Below are positions 35,184-43,831 of a stretch of 64,000 nt of DNA, piece by piece. The notes beneath the pieces were generated by a model that had not been told where the DNA came from, searched no databases, and worked only from the letters and a program-made list of their open reading frames with translations. Made by a program: the position numbers and the translations under genes. The stretch comes from Moorena sp. SIO3I8 (GTDB lineage Bacteria; Cyanobacteriota; Cyanobacteriia; Cyanobacteriales; Coleofasciculaceae). Location of the stretch: NCBI RefSeq assembly GCF_010692325.1, contig NZ_JAAHHW010000009.1:26528-90527 (forward strand), read 5' to 3'. Every line of letters begins with the position of its first letter. Within the stretch, counting starts at the first letter, position 1.

Positions 35184-36875
35184 ATGACAGTTGAAGCTTG
35201 GACCAGTGTATTGGTCATTATTTCCTTTATTCTCTACCTTTACATTGGTTGGCGCTCTCGGGTGCGCGATAGTAAAGGGTTTTTCGTAGCAGATCAAGGT
35301 GTTCCCGCTGTTGCTAATGGTGCTGCTACAGCGGCGGATTGGATGTCTGCTGCTTCCTTTATTTCTATGGCAGGGCTAATCTCTTTCTTAGGATATGATG
35401 GCTCAATTTACCTGATGGGCTGGACAGGAGGATATGTCCTACTAGCGCTATTGTTAGCCCCTTACCTGCGGAAGTTTGGAAAATACACAGTACCGGACTT
35501 TGTGGGAGACCGCTATTACTCGAATATTGCTCGGTTGGTAGCAGTAGTTGCTGCTATTTTTGTCTCCTTAACTTATGTCGCAGGACAGATGCGAGGGGTA
35601 GGTATTGTATTTAGCCGCTTTCTGCAAGTGGATATCGTTCAGGGTGTAGTGATTGGCATGGTAATTGTGGCATTTTTTGCCGTCCTGGGGGGGATGAAAG
35701 GAATTACCTGGACTCAAGTAACCCAGTATGGCGTGTTGATTGTGGCTTACCTGATTCCAGCGATTGCGATCGCAACTCTACTGACCGACAACCCCATTCC
35801 CCAGCTAGGATTCACCTTCAGTGACATTATCCCCAAACTCAATCAAATTCAGGTAGATCTGGGTTTCCAGGAATACACTAAACCCTTTGCCAACAAGTCC
35901 ATGGTGGATGTCTTATTTATCACCATCGCCTTGATGGTCGGTACCGCTGGACTTCCCCATGTGATCGTACGCTTTTACACCGTACCCAATGCTAGAGCTG
36001 CTCGTTATTCCGCTGGCTGGGCCCTATTATTCATTGCCATACTCTACACCACAGCTCCCGCCGTTGCTGCCTTTGCCCGCTATAACCTGATTGATAGCCT
36101 CCATAACCATACCATTGAGGAAGTGCGTCAGCTCGACTGGGCAACGAAATGGGAAAATACTGGTTTATTGGCGTTTGACGATAAAAACGGCAATGGCAAG
36201 ATTGAGCTCAAACCGGACAAAGACACCAATGAAATAAAGATTGACCGAGATATCATCGTACTCTCCACACCAGAGGTAGCCAAACTTGCTCCCTGGGTGA
36301 TTGCCCTAGTAGCAGCAGGAGGACTAGCCGCCGCTCTATCCACTGCATCAGGATTACTGCTAGTGATTTCTAGCTCAATCGCCCACGATGTCTACTACCG
36401 CATCATTAATCCTAGGGCGTCAGAGTCTCAACGATTGATGGTAGGTCGAATTATGGTAATTGCTGCCATTGCCATTGCCGGTTACTTTGGTATCAATCCC
36501 CCTGGATTTGTAGCCCAAGTAGTAGCCTTTGCCTTTGGTTTAGCCGCTGCCAGCTTTTTCCCAGTGATTCTGTTAGGGGTATTTGATAAGCGAACCAACC
36601 GAGAAGGGGCAATTGCTGGCATGGTGGTAGGGTTAATTTTTACCACCGTTTACATCATTGGGGTGAAGTTCTATAGTATGACACCCTGGTTTTTCGGTAT
36701 TTCCCCTGAGGGGATTGGTACCGTAGGGATGGTGCTTAATTTCATCGTGACTGTAGTGGTTTCTCGCCTGACACCCCCACCTCCAGCAGAAATTCAGGAG
36801 ATGGTGGAAATGTTGCGAACACCCGGTGATGCTCCTCCAGCCCTTGATGATGTGGGTGAAGAAGAGTTGGATTGA
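35184..36875 (+). CDS. Sodium:solute symporter, large subunit (SSS family, acetate/propionate-type)
   Basis: The 563-residue protein has about 13 hydrophobic segments and the SSS signatures SRVRDSKGFFVADQGVPAVANGAATAADWMSAASFISMAG, TYVAGQMRGVGIVFSRF and GLPHVIVRFYTVPNARAARYSAGW. A hydrophilic segment at about residues 325-365 contains DKNGNGKIELKPDKD, which looks like a calcium-binding loop (DxNxNxK-E). It is the VC_2705-type large subunit that pairs with DUF4212 proteins. It should import small carboxylates with sodium. Pro-rich C-terminus (PPPPAEIQEMVEMLRTPG) is normal. Confidence 0.92.
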   Translation: MTVEAWTSVLVIISFILYLYIGWRSRVRDSKGFFVADQGVPAVANGAATAADWMSAASFISMAGLISFLGYDGSIYLMGWTGGYVLLALLLAPYLRKFGKYTVPDFVGDRYYSNIARLVAVVAAIFVSLTYVAGQMRGVGIVFSRFLQVDIVQGVVIGMVIVAFFAVLGGMKGITWTQVTQYGVLIVAYLIPAIAIATLLTDNPIPQLGFTFSDIIPKLNQIQVDLGFQEYTKPFANKSMVDVLFITIALMVGTAGLPHVIVRFYTVPNARAARYSAGWALLFIAILYTTAPAVAAFARYNLIDSLHNHTIEEVRQLDWATKWENTGLLAFDDKNGNGKIELKPDKDTNEIKIDRDIIVLSTPEVAKLAPWVIALVAAGGLAAALSTASGLLLVISSSIAHDVYYRIINPRASESQRLMVGRIMVIAAIAIAGYFGINPPGFVAQVVAFAFGLAAASFFPVILLGVFDKRTNREGAIAGMVVGLIFTTVYIIGVKFYSMTPWFFGISPEGIGTVGMVLNFIVTVVVSRLTPPPPAEIQEMVEMLRTPGDAPPALDDVGEEELD

Positions 36876-36878
36876 TCA

Positions 36879-37047
36879 AGGTTGAAGGTTGAAGGTTGAA
36901 GGTTGAAGGTTGAAGGTTGAAGGTTGAAGGTTGAAGGTTGAAGGTTGAAGGTTGAAGGTTGAAGGTTATGGGGTTGAAGGTTATGGGGTTGAAGGTTATG
37001 GGGTTGAAGGTTATGGGGTTGAAGGTTATGGGGTTGAAGGTTATGGG
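36879..37047. repeat. Heptamer array AAGGTTG followed by 15-base units
   Basis: About twelve AAGGTTG units are followed by six copies of GGTTATGGGGTTGAA, which is one heptamer fused to an eight-base variant. It begins within a few bases of the symporter stop codon. It ends at a GTTCGCCAAAGGCG palindromic fragment. Confidence 0.92.
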
Positions 37048-37330
37048 GTTGTTCGCCAAAGGCGTCCGGTATAGGGCAGGTTATTGGTCTTCCATAGCTC
37101 GATTTTAGGACAACTGTACAAGGAGTACTTACCTAAGGAGATAGGGAGATTTCCCCTCACCGCGATAGTTGAAACTAAACTAGCGCTTACTCAATACCAT
37201 CTAACCGTCTAACCTACCCTTCACCGAACGCCTTTGGCGAACAACCGTCTAACCTTGGCCTATTGGCCACGCTTCGCGAACAACCGTCTAACCTTAAACC
37301 ATCTAACCCTCAACCGTACCTGCAACCTTC
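37048..37330. repeat. Palindromic repeat fragments with CCGTCTAACCTT units
   Basis: GTTCGCCAAAGGCGTCCGGT (37049-37068) is matched in inverse orientation by CGAACGCCTTTGGCGAAC (about 37207-37224). GGCCTATTGGCCACGCTTCG follows at about 37257. Degenerate ACCGTCTAACC units lie between. These are members of the same dispersed palindrome family. Confidence 0.75.
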
Positions 37331-37392
37331 AACTAATTCAGCTGTTTTCTCTGTAGACTATTTGCAGGCACTCAACATGCAAATGGAAGTCT

Positions 37393-38499
37393 ATGCTACG
37401 CCTTAAAATCTCCTTAGCTAACTTACTGCTTATTGTTGCTACTGGCTTGACAATCGTCCTGCTATGGCAACTGAGAGCTTTGCTAGTAGTACTGATGATT
37501 GCAGTAGTGCTCGCATCTACTCTAGCACCAATAATTGATAGTGCTGAAAAGTTAAGGATTCCCCGCTGGCTAGCGGTTATTCTGGTTTATTTAGGCTTAA
37601 TCGCTGGTTTGACAGGGATCGGCTTAGTGATTGGACCAACAGTAGCTCAGCAAATTCAGCGTTTATTTCGGAAACTGCCAACGTATTTGGAGGTTTTAAC
37701 CTCTTTGTTAGATGCTTTAGCGATTCGCCTAGGGATGACTGAACTAGCTCTGAGTAAAATGTTTGATGCTGGCACCGTTACCTCTTGGGTGATTCGTTCC
37801 TCTCAGCAGTTGCTAGTGCAGTCCTATGGATTGACACGGAATCTTATTGCTGGAGTGTTTACCGTAATTCTGGCAACACTGCTGTCTGGTTATATGTTAG
37901 CTGGCTCTGAACAATTGATTAAAGGGGGGGTAAGTTTGTTTCCTAAACCCTGGGATGAAAAATTGGCAGCCCAGGTCAAGCCAGTCAGCCAACGGATGGG
38001 GGGTTACATCCAGGGGCGAGTGGTGGTTTCAGGAATTTTAGGCATGGCGATTACTGTTGGTTTAAAATTTTTGGGACTATCAGAGTTTGCCTTGGGTTTG
38101 GGTGTGATTGCTGGGGTGACCAATTTGATTCCCTTCTTTGGTCCGGTCTTGGGAGCAATTCCAGCATTGATTGTGGCAATTGCTCAAGGGGGATGGACTT
38201 TCTTGTGGGTATTGCTGCTATTTGTGATTATTCAGAATCTGGAAACCTACATTCTTGACCCCCTACTGGTGGGGTCTTCTGTGAGAGTTCACCCTTTATA
38301 TCAGTTGTTGGCAGTGCTAGGTGGTGCAAAGGTTTTGGGGATTCTTGGTGCTTTGATTGTTCCGCCTTGGGTAGCTGGTGCAGCTCTGGTACTAGAAAAT
38401 TTGTACTTGAAGCCGAAACTGGAGGCGGAACAAAATGCTGCTACTATCTCGGCAGCTTCTGAGCCAGATGCCTCAAATGCTCTTTCTTTCAACGGATAG
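37393..38499 (+). CDS. AI-2E family transporter (PerM/TqsA-like)
   Basis: The 368-residue membrane protein has eight or so hydrophobic segments in the family order: LLIVATGLTIVLLWQLRALLVVLMIAVVLA, a soluble middle region at about residues 60-150, QGRVVVSGILGMAITVGLKFLGL, VTNLIPFFGPVLGAIPALIVA and LETYILDPLLVGSSVRVHPL. Family members export small molecules or act as sodium/proton antiporters; a role in autoinducer-2 export is known only for E. coli TqsA. The last 20 residues are a polar tail. It is a single gene. Confidence 0.88.
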   Translation: MLRLKISLANLLLIVATGLTIVLLWQLRALLVVLMIAVVLASTLAPIIDSAEKLRIPRWLAVILVYLGLIAGLTGIGLVIGPTVAQQIQRLFRKLPTYLEVLTSLLDALAIRLGMTELALSKMFDAGTVTSWVIRSSQQLLVQSYGLTRNLIAGVFTVILATLLSGYMLAGSEQLIKGGVSLFPKPWDEKLAAQVKPVSQRMGGYIQGRVVVSGILGMAITVGLKFLGLSEFALGLGVIAGVTNLIPFFGPVLGAIPALIVAIAQGGWTFLWVLLLFVIIQNLETYILDPLLVGSSVRVHPLYQLLAVLGGAKVLGILGALIVPPWVAGAALVLENLYLKPKLEAEQNAATISAASEPDASNALSFNG

Positions 38500-38520
38500 T
38501 ATGGTCACTATACATTGAGA

Positions 38521-38735
38521 GATCAGCAATTAGCAATTAGCTTTCAGCAATTAGCTTTCAGCAATCAGCTTTCAGCAATTAGCTTTGAGCTATCAGCTTT
38601 GAGCTATCAGCTTTGAGCTATCAGCTTTGAGCTATCAGCTTTGAGCTATCAGCCATTGGCCTATGGCCACGCTACTTGAGGTGCTTTTGAATAAAATAAG
38701 CTGACGGCTGACGGCTGACGGCTGACGGCTGAATG
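38521..38735. repeat. Heptamer-based array with palindrome and CTTGAGGTGCTT segment
   Basis: Units such as AGCAATTAGCTTTC and TATCAGCTTTGAGC (14 bases, two times seven) repeat through 38660. GGCCTATGGCCACGCTA and CTTGAGGTGCTTTTGAATAA follow, then four GCTGACG heptamers. The CTTGAGGTGCTT segment is half of the inverted repeat at 24148-24181. Confidence 0.85.
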
Positions 38736-39084
38736 CTTACCACACCGCAGATAGAGCATTGTAAAGGACGCAGCATTTCACAGCGGTCTACTCGTCCAAA
38801 ACCTTTACGAGTCTTTCCTTTGTGTCCGGGCTGTCCTCCAGGTTTTCTTTTAGCTGAAGTGTTGGATTCAGCAGACGAGTGAAGGTTTCTTTTCGGACTT
38901 TTTGAGCAAGTCACTTGATGGCGGTTTGGATGAAGTCTGACTATCGAGGTCTCGGCTGATCACGAGTCGTTCGATTTCGAGGGTGAGCTTCTTGACGCTT
39001 AGCCTGCTGTTGCTGATGCTGCTTCCAAAGTTCCAATATAATCTCTACCAGTTCTTCTTATGATAACTGGTCGTATTGAGCCAT
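38672..39084 (-). pseudogene. IS66-type transposase N-terminal fragment
   Basis: From the ATG at 39084 the minus strand reads MAQYDQLS-stop-EELVEIILELWKQHQQQQAK and later, in another frame, KRKPGGQPGHKGKTRKGFGRVDRCEMLRPLQCSICG. That is the coiled N-terminus plus the GGQPGHKG and CxxC zinc region of IS66-family TnpC. After the first CxxC the sequence runs into heptamer repeats, so the catalytic part is gone. Confidence 0.8.
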
Positions 39085-39169
39085 TTTATGGGAAAGTCCG
39101 AAGCTACACATTCTTTTAGTAATTTTGCGACCCCACCCCAAGCTTTGTCAATCCCCTACCTGAATCCTT

Positions 39170-39419
39170 ACTTTGGTTCAACAAATCCATAAACATCCTC
39201 TCCACTCATAACTATGGTGTACTACTGCTGTAGGTCTTTCTCCTATAGGAACCCAGATTTTTCTGATAATTGGCTTTAATCCGACTCTGTGTTCATCAAA
39301 AAACCAGACCTCTATCTGAGCATCGGAAAATTGTGCTCGTAATTGTTGGACTGTTATCGGTATCTTTTTTTCAGTTCACCATTACTCAGATGGTCAGCTA
39401 AATAAGCTTTTTTGGGCAT
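39170..39419 (-). pseudogene. IS630-type transposase fragments
   Basis: From 39419 the minus strand reads MPKKAYLADHLSNGELKKRYR before a stop, the N-terminus of an IS630 transposase. It then jumps to VQQLRAQFSDAQIEVWFFDEHRVGLKP and KIWVPIGERPTAVVHHSYEW, which holds the middle DE-R-GL-P motif of the DDE domain. The intervening 150 or so residues and the C-terminus are missing. Confidence 0.8.
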
Positions 39420-39550
39420 TTGACATTCTGATTTTGTATTGAGTATATTATCCGGATTTGGTATTAATCAGGGTTTAAAGGATTCTTACAGCAGCTCAAG
39501 TGGTCTTACCGTACGTTTTCGTACCGAAACTACCGATCGCCCATTACTTA

Positions 39551-41221
39551 TTACTTGATTAATAATCCTCCCCAAGCAAGTAATAGAGAAAAAAAGATCG
39601 CAGCGATCGCCTGTCTACTTAACAGCAATAAGGCAAATCGAAGAGACTGTTCTCGCGTAATAGTTAACAGAGTAACTAAACAAGGTAGCAATACTCCTGC
39701 TAGATACACCCCAGTCAAAACCTGCAATGGAGTTAACATAGCCAAGGTTTCTGGTTCGGCAAATAATAGCAGTCCATCTTTGCGAATAGAAGCTAAAACA
39801 ATAGGCAATGAGGCTTCAGGGGGTAAATTAAACCATCCCATCAAAGGGTTAATAATATTGGCTAAAAATGCGATTGTTCCTAACCAATTCAACACAGAAG
39901 CAATAACGGTAATAACTAAAAAGATGGGAATTGCATTGAACAAAAATTGATTAATAGTTGACTTAGCTTCGCGCCAAATTACTGACGAATGAGGAAATTC
40001 TAAAAATGCTCTTCCTTCGATTACTAGGGGATTCTGATTCGATTTAGCTGTAGGGGAAGAAATGATATAGGTATATATCAAGGTGGTTGCGGTTAGATAC
40101 AGCAGGTAAGGAATTATCAAGTAAGGTAACTTAGCAGCACTAAAGACCCCTAAAGTTGCGCCAAACTGATAAGAACAAGCCGAACCAAAAGCGATCGCGG
40201 AAATACAAGTTCCCCTAGAACAACTAGAACAGGCACGGGTGCTAATCACCGCAGGAACATTACACCCCATACCCATAATTACTCGTACTAAATCCCGTCC
40301 CGATAACCCAAACTGACGGAGTAAAGGATCGAGAGCAATGGTAATTCGTTCTATTAACCCACTAGCTTTATATGCGCCCAAGAATAGGGCATAGAGAATT
40401 ACTGTGGGCATCGCCCAAATAAACAGCAACGGACTCATAGTTATCAGTCCATACTGACCTATCAGTATTTCTCTTAACCAGATTGGGAGTTGGGATAAAG
40501 GTTTAATAACAGGAGCGATCGCACTTTGTACTATAGGATCTGCTAAAGTCGCAAAGGAGTTAGCACCCCAGACAGCAATAATCGCAGGAATAAGTAATAG
40601 GGCGATCGCCAATAACCAGCCTAGTCGAGGATGTTCTAAAAGCGTTGGTTGGGGTTGAATATACCAGCCAGCCCTTGTAGGAATCCATTGCGCGGGAAAA
40701 GGATGAGGTTCTTGCAGAGAAGCCAAAATATAGTCTTTTTGTTCTATTGTCAGGTGGCGAGCATCTACAGTGACAATGCTCAAGTTAGAAGTTTCTCTCC
40801 ATTCCCGAACCACTTGTTGAGTATGAACCGTCGATAATACCTTATCCCAGAAAGTAATCACCACAATGCCCCGTTTATCTGCTACTAAAGGCAGTATATC
40901 GGCTAAATCTCGATCTACGTCGGTCGCCTTGACTATCAGTAGCACGGTGTCATTTTCTTCTAGCTTTCTTAAAGCTTTCTTAGTAGTTACGCTGTCGGAA
41001 CGATAGAGAATTCCTGGAGTATCGATAAAGGTATAGGCTTCAGATTGATAAGTGTCACAAGTCACTGTAGAACCCCGAAAATTGGCACTATAGGGAGTCT
41101 GTCCTGTAAGAGCCGCAATTAGTTGGGACTTGCCCGTACTCTCTTTACCAATAACCACGATACAATCGCGCTCTAATTTTGACGGCGTAAAAATATTCAC
41201 TTTACTTTTCAACAAACACAA
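39551..41221 (-). CDS. FeoB-like ferrous iron transporter (short form)
   Basis: An N-terminal G domain has P-loop GKESTGKS (residues about 25-32), STVTCD and DTPG. The NKxD motif is replaced by FWDKV, so guanine specificity may be weak. Membrane parts include GMGCNVPAVISTRACSS, the FeoB Gate motif with its Cys, and a second gate near NPLMGWFNLPPEASLPIVLASIRKDG. At 556 residues or fewer it is smaller than typical FeoB. No feoA is adjacent. The start is uncertain: TTG at 41221 or GTG at 41200 are candidates. It overlaps the end of the upstream oxidoreductase gene, which implies cotranscription. Confidence 0.85.
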   Translation of the reverse strand: MCLLKSKVNIFTPSKLERDCIVVIGKESTGKSQLIAALTGQTPYSANFRGSTVTCDTYQSEAYTFIDTPGILYRSDSVTTKKALRKLEENDTVLLIVKATDVDRDLADILPLVADKRGIVVITFWDKVLSTVHTQQVVREWRETSNLSIVTVDARHLTIEQKDYILASLQEPHPFPAQWIPTRAGWYIQPQPTLLEHPRLGWLLAIALLLIPAIIAVWGANSFATLADPIVQSAIAPVIKPLSQLPIWLREILIGQYGLITMSPLLFIWAMPTVILYALFLGAYKASGLIERITIALDPLLRQFGLSGRDLVRVIMGMGCNVPAVISTRACSSCSRGTCISAIAFGSACSYQFGATLGVFSAAKLPYLIIPYLLYLTATTLIYTYIISSPTAKSNQNPLVIEGRAFLEFPHSSVIWREAKSTINQFLFNAIPIFLVITVIASVLNWLGTIAFLANIINPLMGWFNLPPEASLPIVLASIRKDGLLLFAEPETLAMLTPLQVLTGVYLAGVLLPCLVTLLTITREQSLRFALLLLSRQAIAAIFFSLLLAWGGLLIK

Positions 41222-42357
41222 TCGTTATTACAGCAAGAAAGGTCATCTAGAAACAAACCTTCTCGGCGATAGGCTTCCAAGGTCGTTGTATCGATTCCCA
41301 GACGTTGAGCGATCGCATTACCGACTACAGCAAATCGCTGCCGAAATTTATAAATGAAACAAAAAATTAGATTGCCGTGACGCACCGAAGGACCGACGAC
41401 AAATAATCCTGGAGTTAGGGTAGACTCATCTTCTTCAGTCAGGGCTGCATAGCCATTTGACCAGTCAAATAGAGGTGCGATTTGTTTTAAACTGCTGTTA
41501 AATCCCGTACAGAGAATTGGCGGTGTGGAACTAAACCACTGTTCGTACTCGCTCTCCACCACATATCCTTTTTTTACTGCTTTGACTGCTTCAATGTTCT
41601 GTTCTCCAATTAGTTCGACCCGACCCATAGAATAAGCTCTTTCTAAACGTTTTAGACTATAAGGAGACAGAGAAACACTAGGATCTGAGTCTAAGTTTGA
41701 CCAGCTACTCTGGCGATCGATTAACTTTACTTTTTTCCCTAATGCTGCCAAATTTGACGCTGCATCTACACCGCTTTCATAGCCTCCCACAACTACAAAT
41801 TCTTTCCCCTTAAGCTCTGTCCAAGAACGTATTTGGGAATTATGAATGCAGAATTCTGCTCCTGGAAACGGATTAAGATTGGGATATTGAAACTCTCCTG
41901 CTGCCCAAATCACAAACTGCGATCTCAGCGAAGCTGAGGCACTGCGTGAACGCAACTCGCCTTTAGAAGTTTTCAAGACAAAGCCTTTGCCTTGAGGTAA
42001 AGCTGCAATAGTTTTCACATTTGTCTCGGTTTTTATAGGTAGTTGAAAATGCTCTGCTACAGTCTCCAAATATAGGGCATATTCTTTCCCCGAAAGATGT
42101 TCCTTTCTGAAACTGAGGGCAGGAGAAGTATTTAAAACTACTGCGTTGAGATCCAGCAATCCAAAACCATGACTGGGAAACGACGGCGTAATGAATCGCA
42201 TTTCTTCAGGCCAACGCCTAAAAGAAGCCCCTACTTGATGTCGTTCTAAAATGACAAAGTTTTCAATTCCTAAATCTTTTAAGACTACTCCACAGCCAAT
42301 TCCAGCAGCCCCAGCCCCCACAATTACAACTTCAAAACGATCGTTAGTTTTGTTCAC
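41209..42357 (-). CDS. FAD-dependent NAD(P)H oxidoreductase (CzcO/flavin monooxygenase-like)
   Basis: The FAD motif GAGAAGIGCGVVL is at residues about 14-26, followed by RWPEEMRFITPSFPSHGFG. The NADPH-binding motif VVGGYESGVDAASNL lies near 188-202, and PGLFVVGPSVRHG is at the C-terminal FAD contact. The start is a GTG. The sequence LRSRSASASLRSQ (encoded at about 41920-41956) sits just before FVIWAAGEF and is encoded by a palindromic repeat (CTCAGC/GCTGAG) of the dispersed type, inserted in frame. It overlaps the FeoB-like gene by 13 bases. A redox role linked to metal uptake is inferred from that coupling. The C-terminus ends in a Cys-rich tail (LSCCNNDCVC). Confidence 0.85.
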   Translation of the reverse strand: MNKTNDRFEVVIVGAGAAGIGCGVVLKDLGIENFVILERHQVGASFRRWPEEMRFITPSFPSHGFGLLDLNAVVLNTSPALSFRKEHLSGKEYALYLETVAEHFQLPIKTETNVKTIAALPQGKGFVLKTSKGELRSRSASASLRSQFVIWAAGEFQYPNLNPFPGAEFCIHNSQIRSWTELKGKEFVVVGGYESGVDAASNLAALGKKVKLIDRQSSWSNLDSDPSVSLSPYSLKRLERAYSMGRVELIGEQNIEAVKAVKKGYVVESEYEQWFSSTPPILCTGFNSSLKQIAPLFDWSNGYAALTEEDESTLTPGLFVVGPSVRHGNLIFCFIYKFRQRFAVVGNAIAQRLGIDTTTLEAYRREGLFLDDLSCCNNDCVC

Positions 42358-42454
42358 CAGCAGACAATCTCGAATAGATACTTTATGACAATTATAATCA
42401 TTCTATAAAAAAAAGCTAGCTTTCTAACAAACAATATTGGTGAGGCAGTGGTAA

Positions 42455-42485
42455 ACCATGATTGACATCCTCCCACCGCTAAACT
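42455..42485 (-). mobile_element. Truncated IS605-type right end
   Basis: ATTGACATCCTCCCACCGCT is the reverse-strand form of the IS605-type right-end hairpin's distal arm. The other arm is not present, so only a fragment remains. Confidence 0.5.
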
Positions 42486-42600
42486 CCTTACGTCGCTATA
42501 GGGCGTTGCGAGAGCAAATGGATAAAAAACAACCCTGGACGTATAATTAGAATAATCAAACTAAATACTCCAGAACTGAACTAAGCGTATAAGTGGACTT

Positions 42601-42708
42601 ATATCAAATCCGTTTGTCAAAACCCTTTTATAAAAATCGACCAAATCTTTGTATGCCACGAATCTATGGCTATGCAGATAAGGGGGGTTTGGGAACAGGA
42701 TTTGGTAT
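42601..42708. repeat. MITE-like inverted repeat (ATACCAAATCC type)
   Basis: ATATCAAATCC at the left and GGATTTGGTAT at the right are inverted repeats with one mismatch, and inner AAAACCC and GGGTTTG continue the pairing. A similar GGATTTGGTATTAAT occurs near 39452. Confidence 0.55.
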
Positions 42709-42788
42709 GAGACGGGTATTGCTATATGCGTTCGCGTAGCGGATCGTACCGAGCATCGCCTTTTCTATTCTGCTGCCAACGGCACCTT

Positions 42789-43628
42789 TTACACCTCTCC
42801 TGGGTCAATCCCCAGCTGTCGCAGACGTTCTGCTAATCTCGCTGCCTGCTGTTGAGCCAATTCCTTTTCCTGGCGTTCGAGTTGAGCTTCTTGTTCAGCC
42901 TCCTGCAATTGCTGCTGAGTCTGCTGCAACTGGTGCTGAGTCTGCTGCAACTGGTGCTGAGTCTGTTGAGCCTGTTCAGAGCCTGTGGGAATCCAGTTCC
43001 CTAATTCATCATACCAGCGTAACCATCCTCCATTCACCTCTTGGTATGACCCAGACCATACTCCTAGGCCAAGTCCTAATTCTGGCAGCCAGAATTTTTC
43101 GGTGTCCAACCTTACCTGCTCATAGTTTAACCCTTTCAACTCAAAAATTCTTAATTCATTGGTATATCGGCTAAACACCACATAATAAGGAATACGAAGA
43201 ATACGTTCATAAACCTCCCACTTAGTCGGCGGTTGATCGATATCCCGTAGGGTTTGCCCTAAATCTTCTGATTCCGTCGTTGGAGAGAGCAACTCCACTA
43301 CGATAAATGGACTGACCCCTTCCTGCCACATCACATAACTCAATCGTAAGTCTCGCTGTTCATAAAACCGAGACACCCCAACTACCCCAAACCAATCCGG
43401 TCGTTTGTACCATTGAGGGTGGCGCACATCATAGTACAGATTCAAGTCAGTCCCCACAAAGATCTGATCCCTTGGGTAACTCGGTGGACAGAAGGTCTCC
43501 CGTAATAGCTGAGGTTGAAAATCATGAAACTCGTCTGGCAAGCCTGGTTCCTCTGGATCTTCACTAGGGAGATCATACATTGTCGGCAGGGTTTCCTTGG
43601 CCGGACGAGGGGGGTCAGTTTGATACAT
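42789..43628 (-). CDS. Uma2-family endonuclease
   Basis: The ATG at 43628 is the likely start (MYQTDPPRPAKETLPTMYDL); the frame extends to a TTG at 43646. The PD-(D/E)XK-like core is LLRETFCPPSYPRDQIFVGTDLNLYYD, RPDWFGVVGVSRFYE, SPFIVVELLSPTTESEDLG and YYVVFSRYTNELRIFEL, which is the DUF820/Uma2 pattern (D near RPDWFG, VELLS with Glu). The C-terminal 60 residues are a Gln-rich coiled coil with three QQTQHQL units, then a leucine helix ending in LRQLGIDPGEV. The family is massively expanded in cyanobacteria; its role is unknown. Confidence 0.88.
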   Translation of the reverse strand: MYQTDPPRPAKETLPTMYDLPSEDPEEPGLPDEFHDFQPQLLRETFCPPSYPRDQIFVGTDLNLYYDVRHPQWYKRPDWFGVVGVSRFYEQRDLRLSYVMWQEGVSPFIVVELLSPTTESEDLGQTLRDIDQPPTKWEVYERILRIPYYVVFSRYTNELRIFELKGLNYEQVRLDTEKFWLPELGLGLGVWSGSYQEVNGGWLRWYDELGNWIPTGSEQAQQTQHQLQQTQHQLQQTQQQLQEAEQEAQLERQEKELAQQQAARLAERLRQLGIDPGEV

Positions 43629-43831
43629 AACAGACAATGAGATCAACTAGTTTTAGGGTAGCAAGACGTTTCACTACTGATGAACTTATTAAAATTGCCA
43701 GAGTTTCAGATACTTTGAGCAGTCAGTAATGGTGTTACGCCGATGCTGTCCTTGTGATCAGCTATTAGTTGCGCCAACAGAAGCTGACCGCTCAAGGTAA
43801 GATGTGCTCCCACTTACGCGCTACCTAATTC

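Noticed and set aside
36742..37059. 105-codon minus-strand frame of NPITF units
   Set aside because: Artefact of the heptamer and 15-base arrays.
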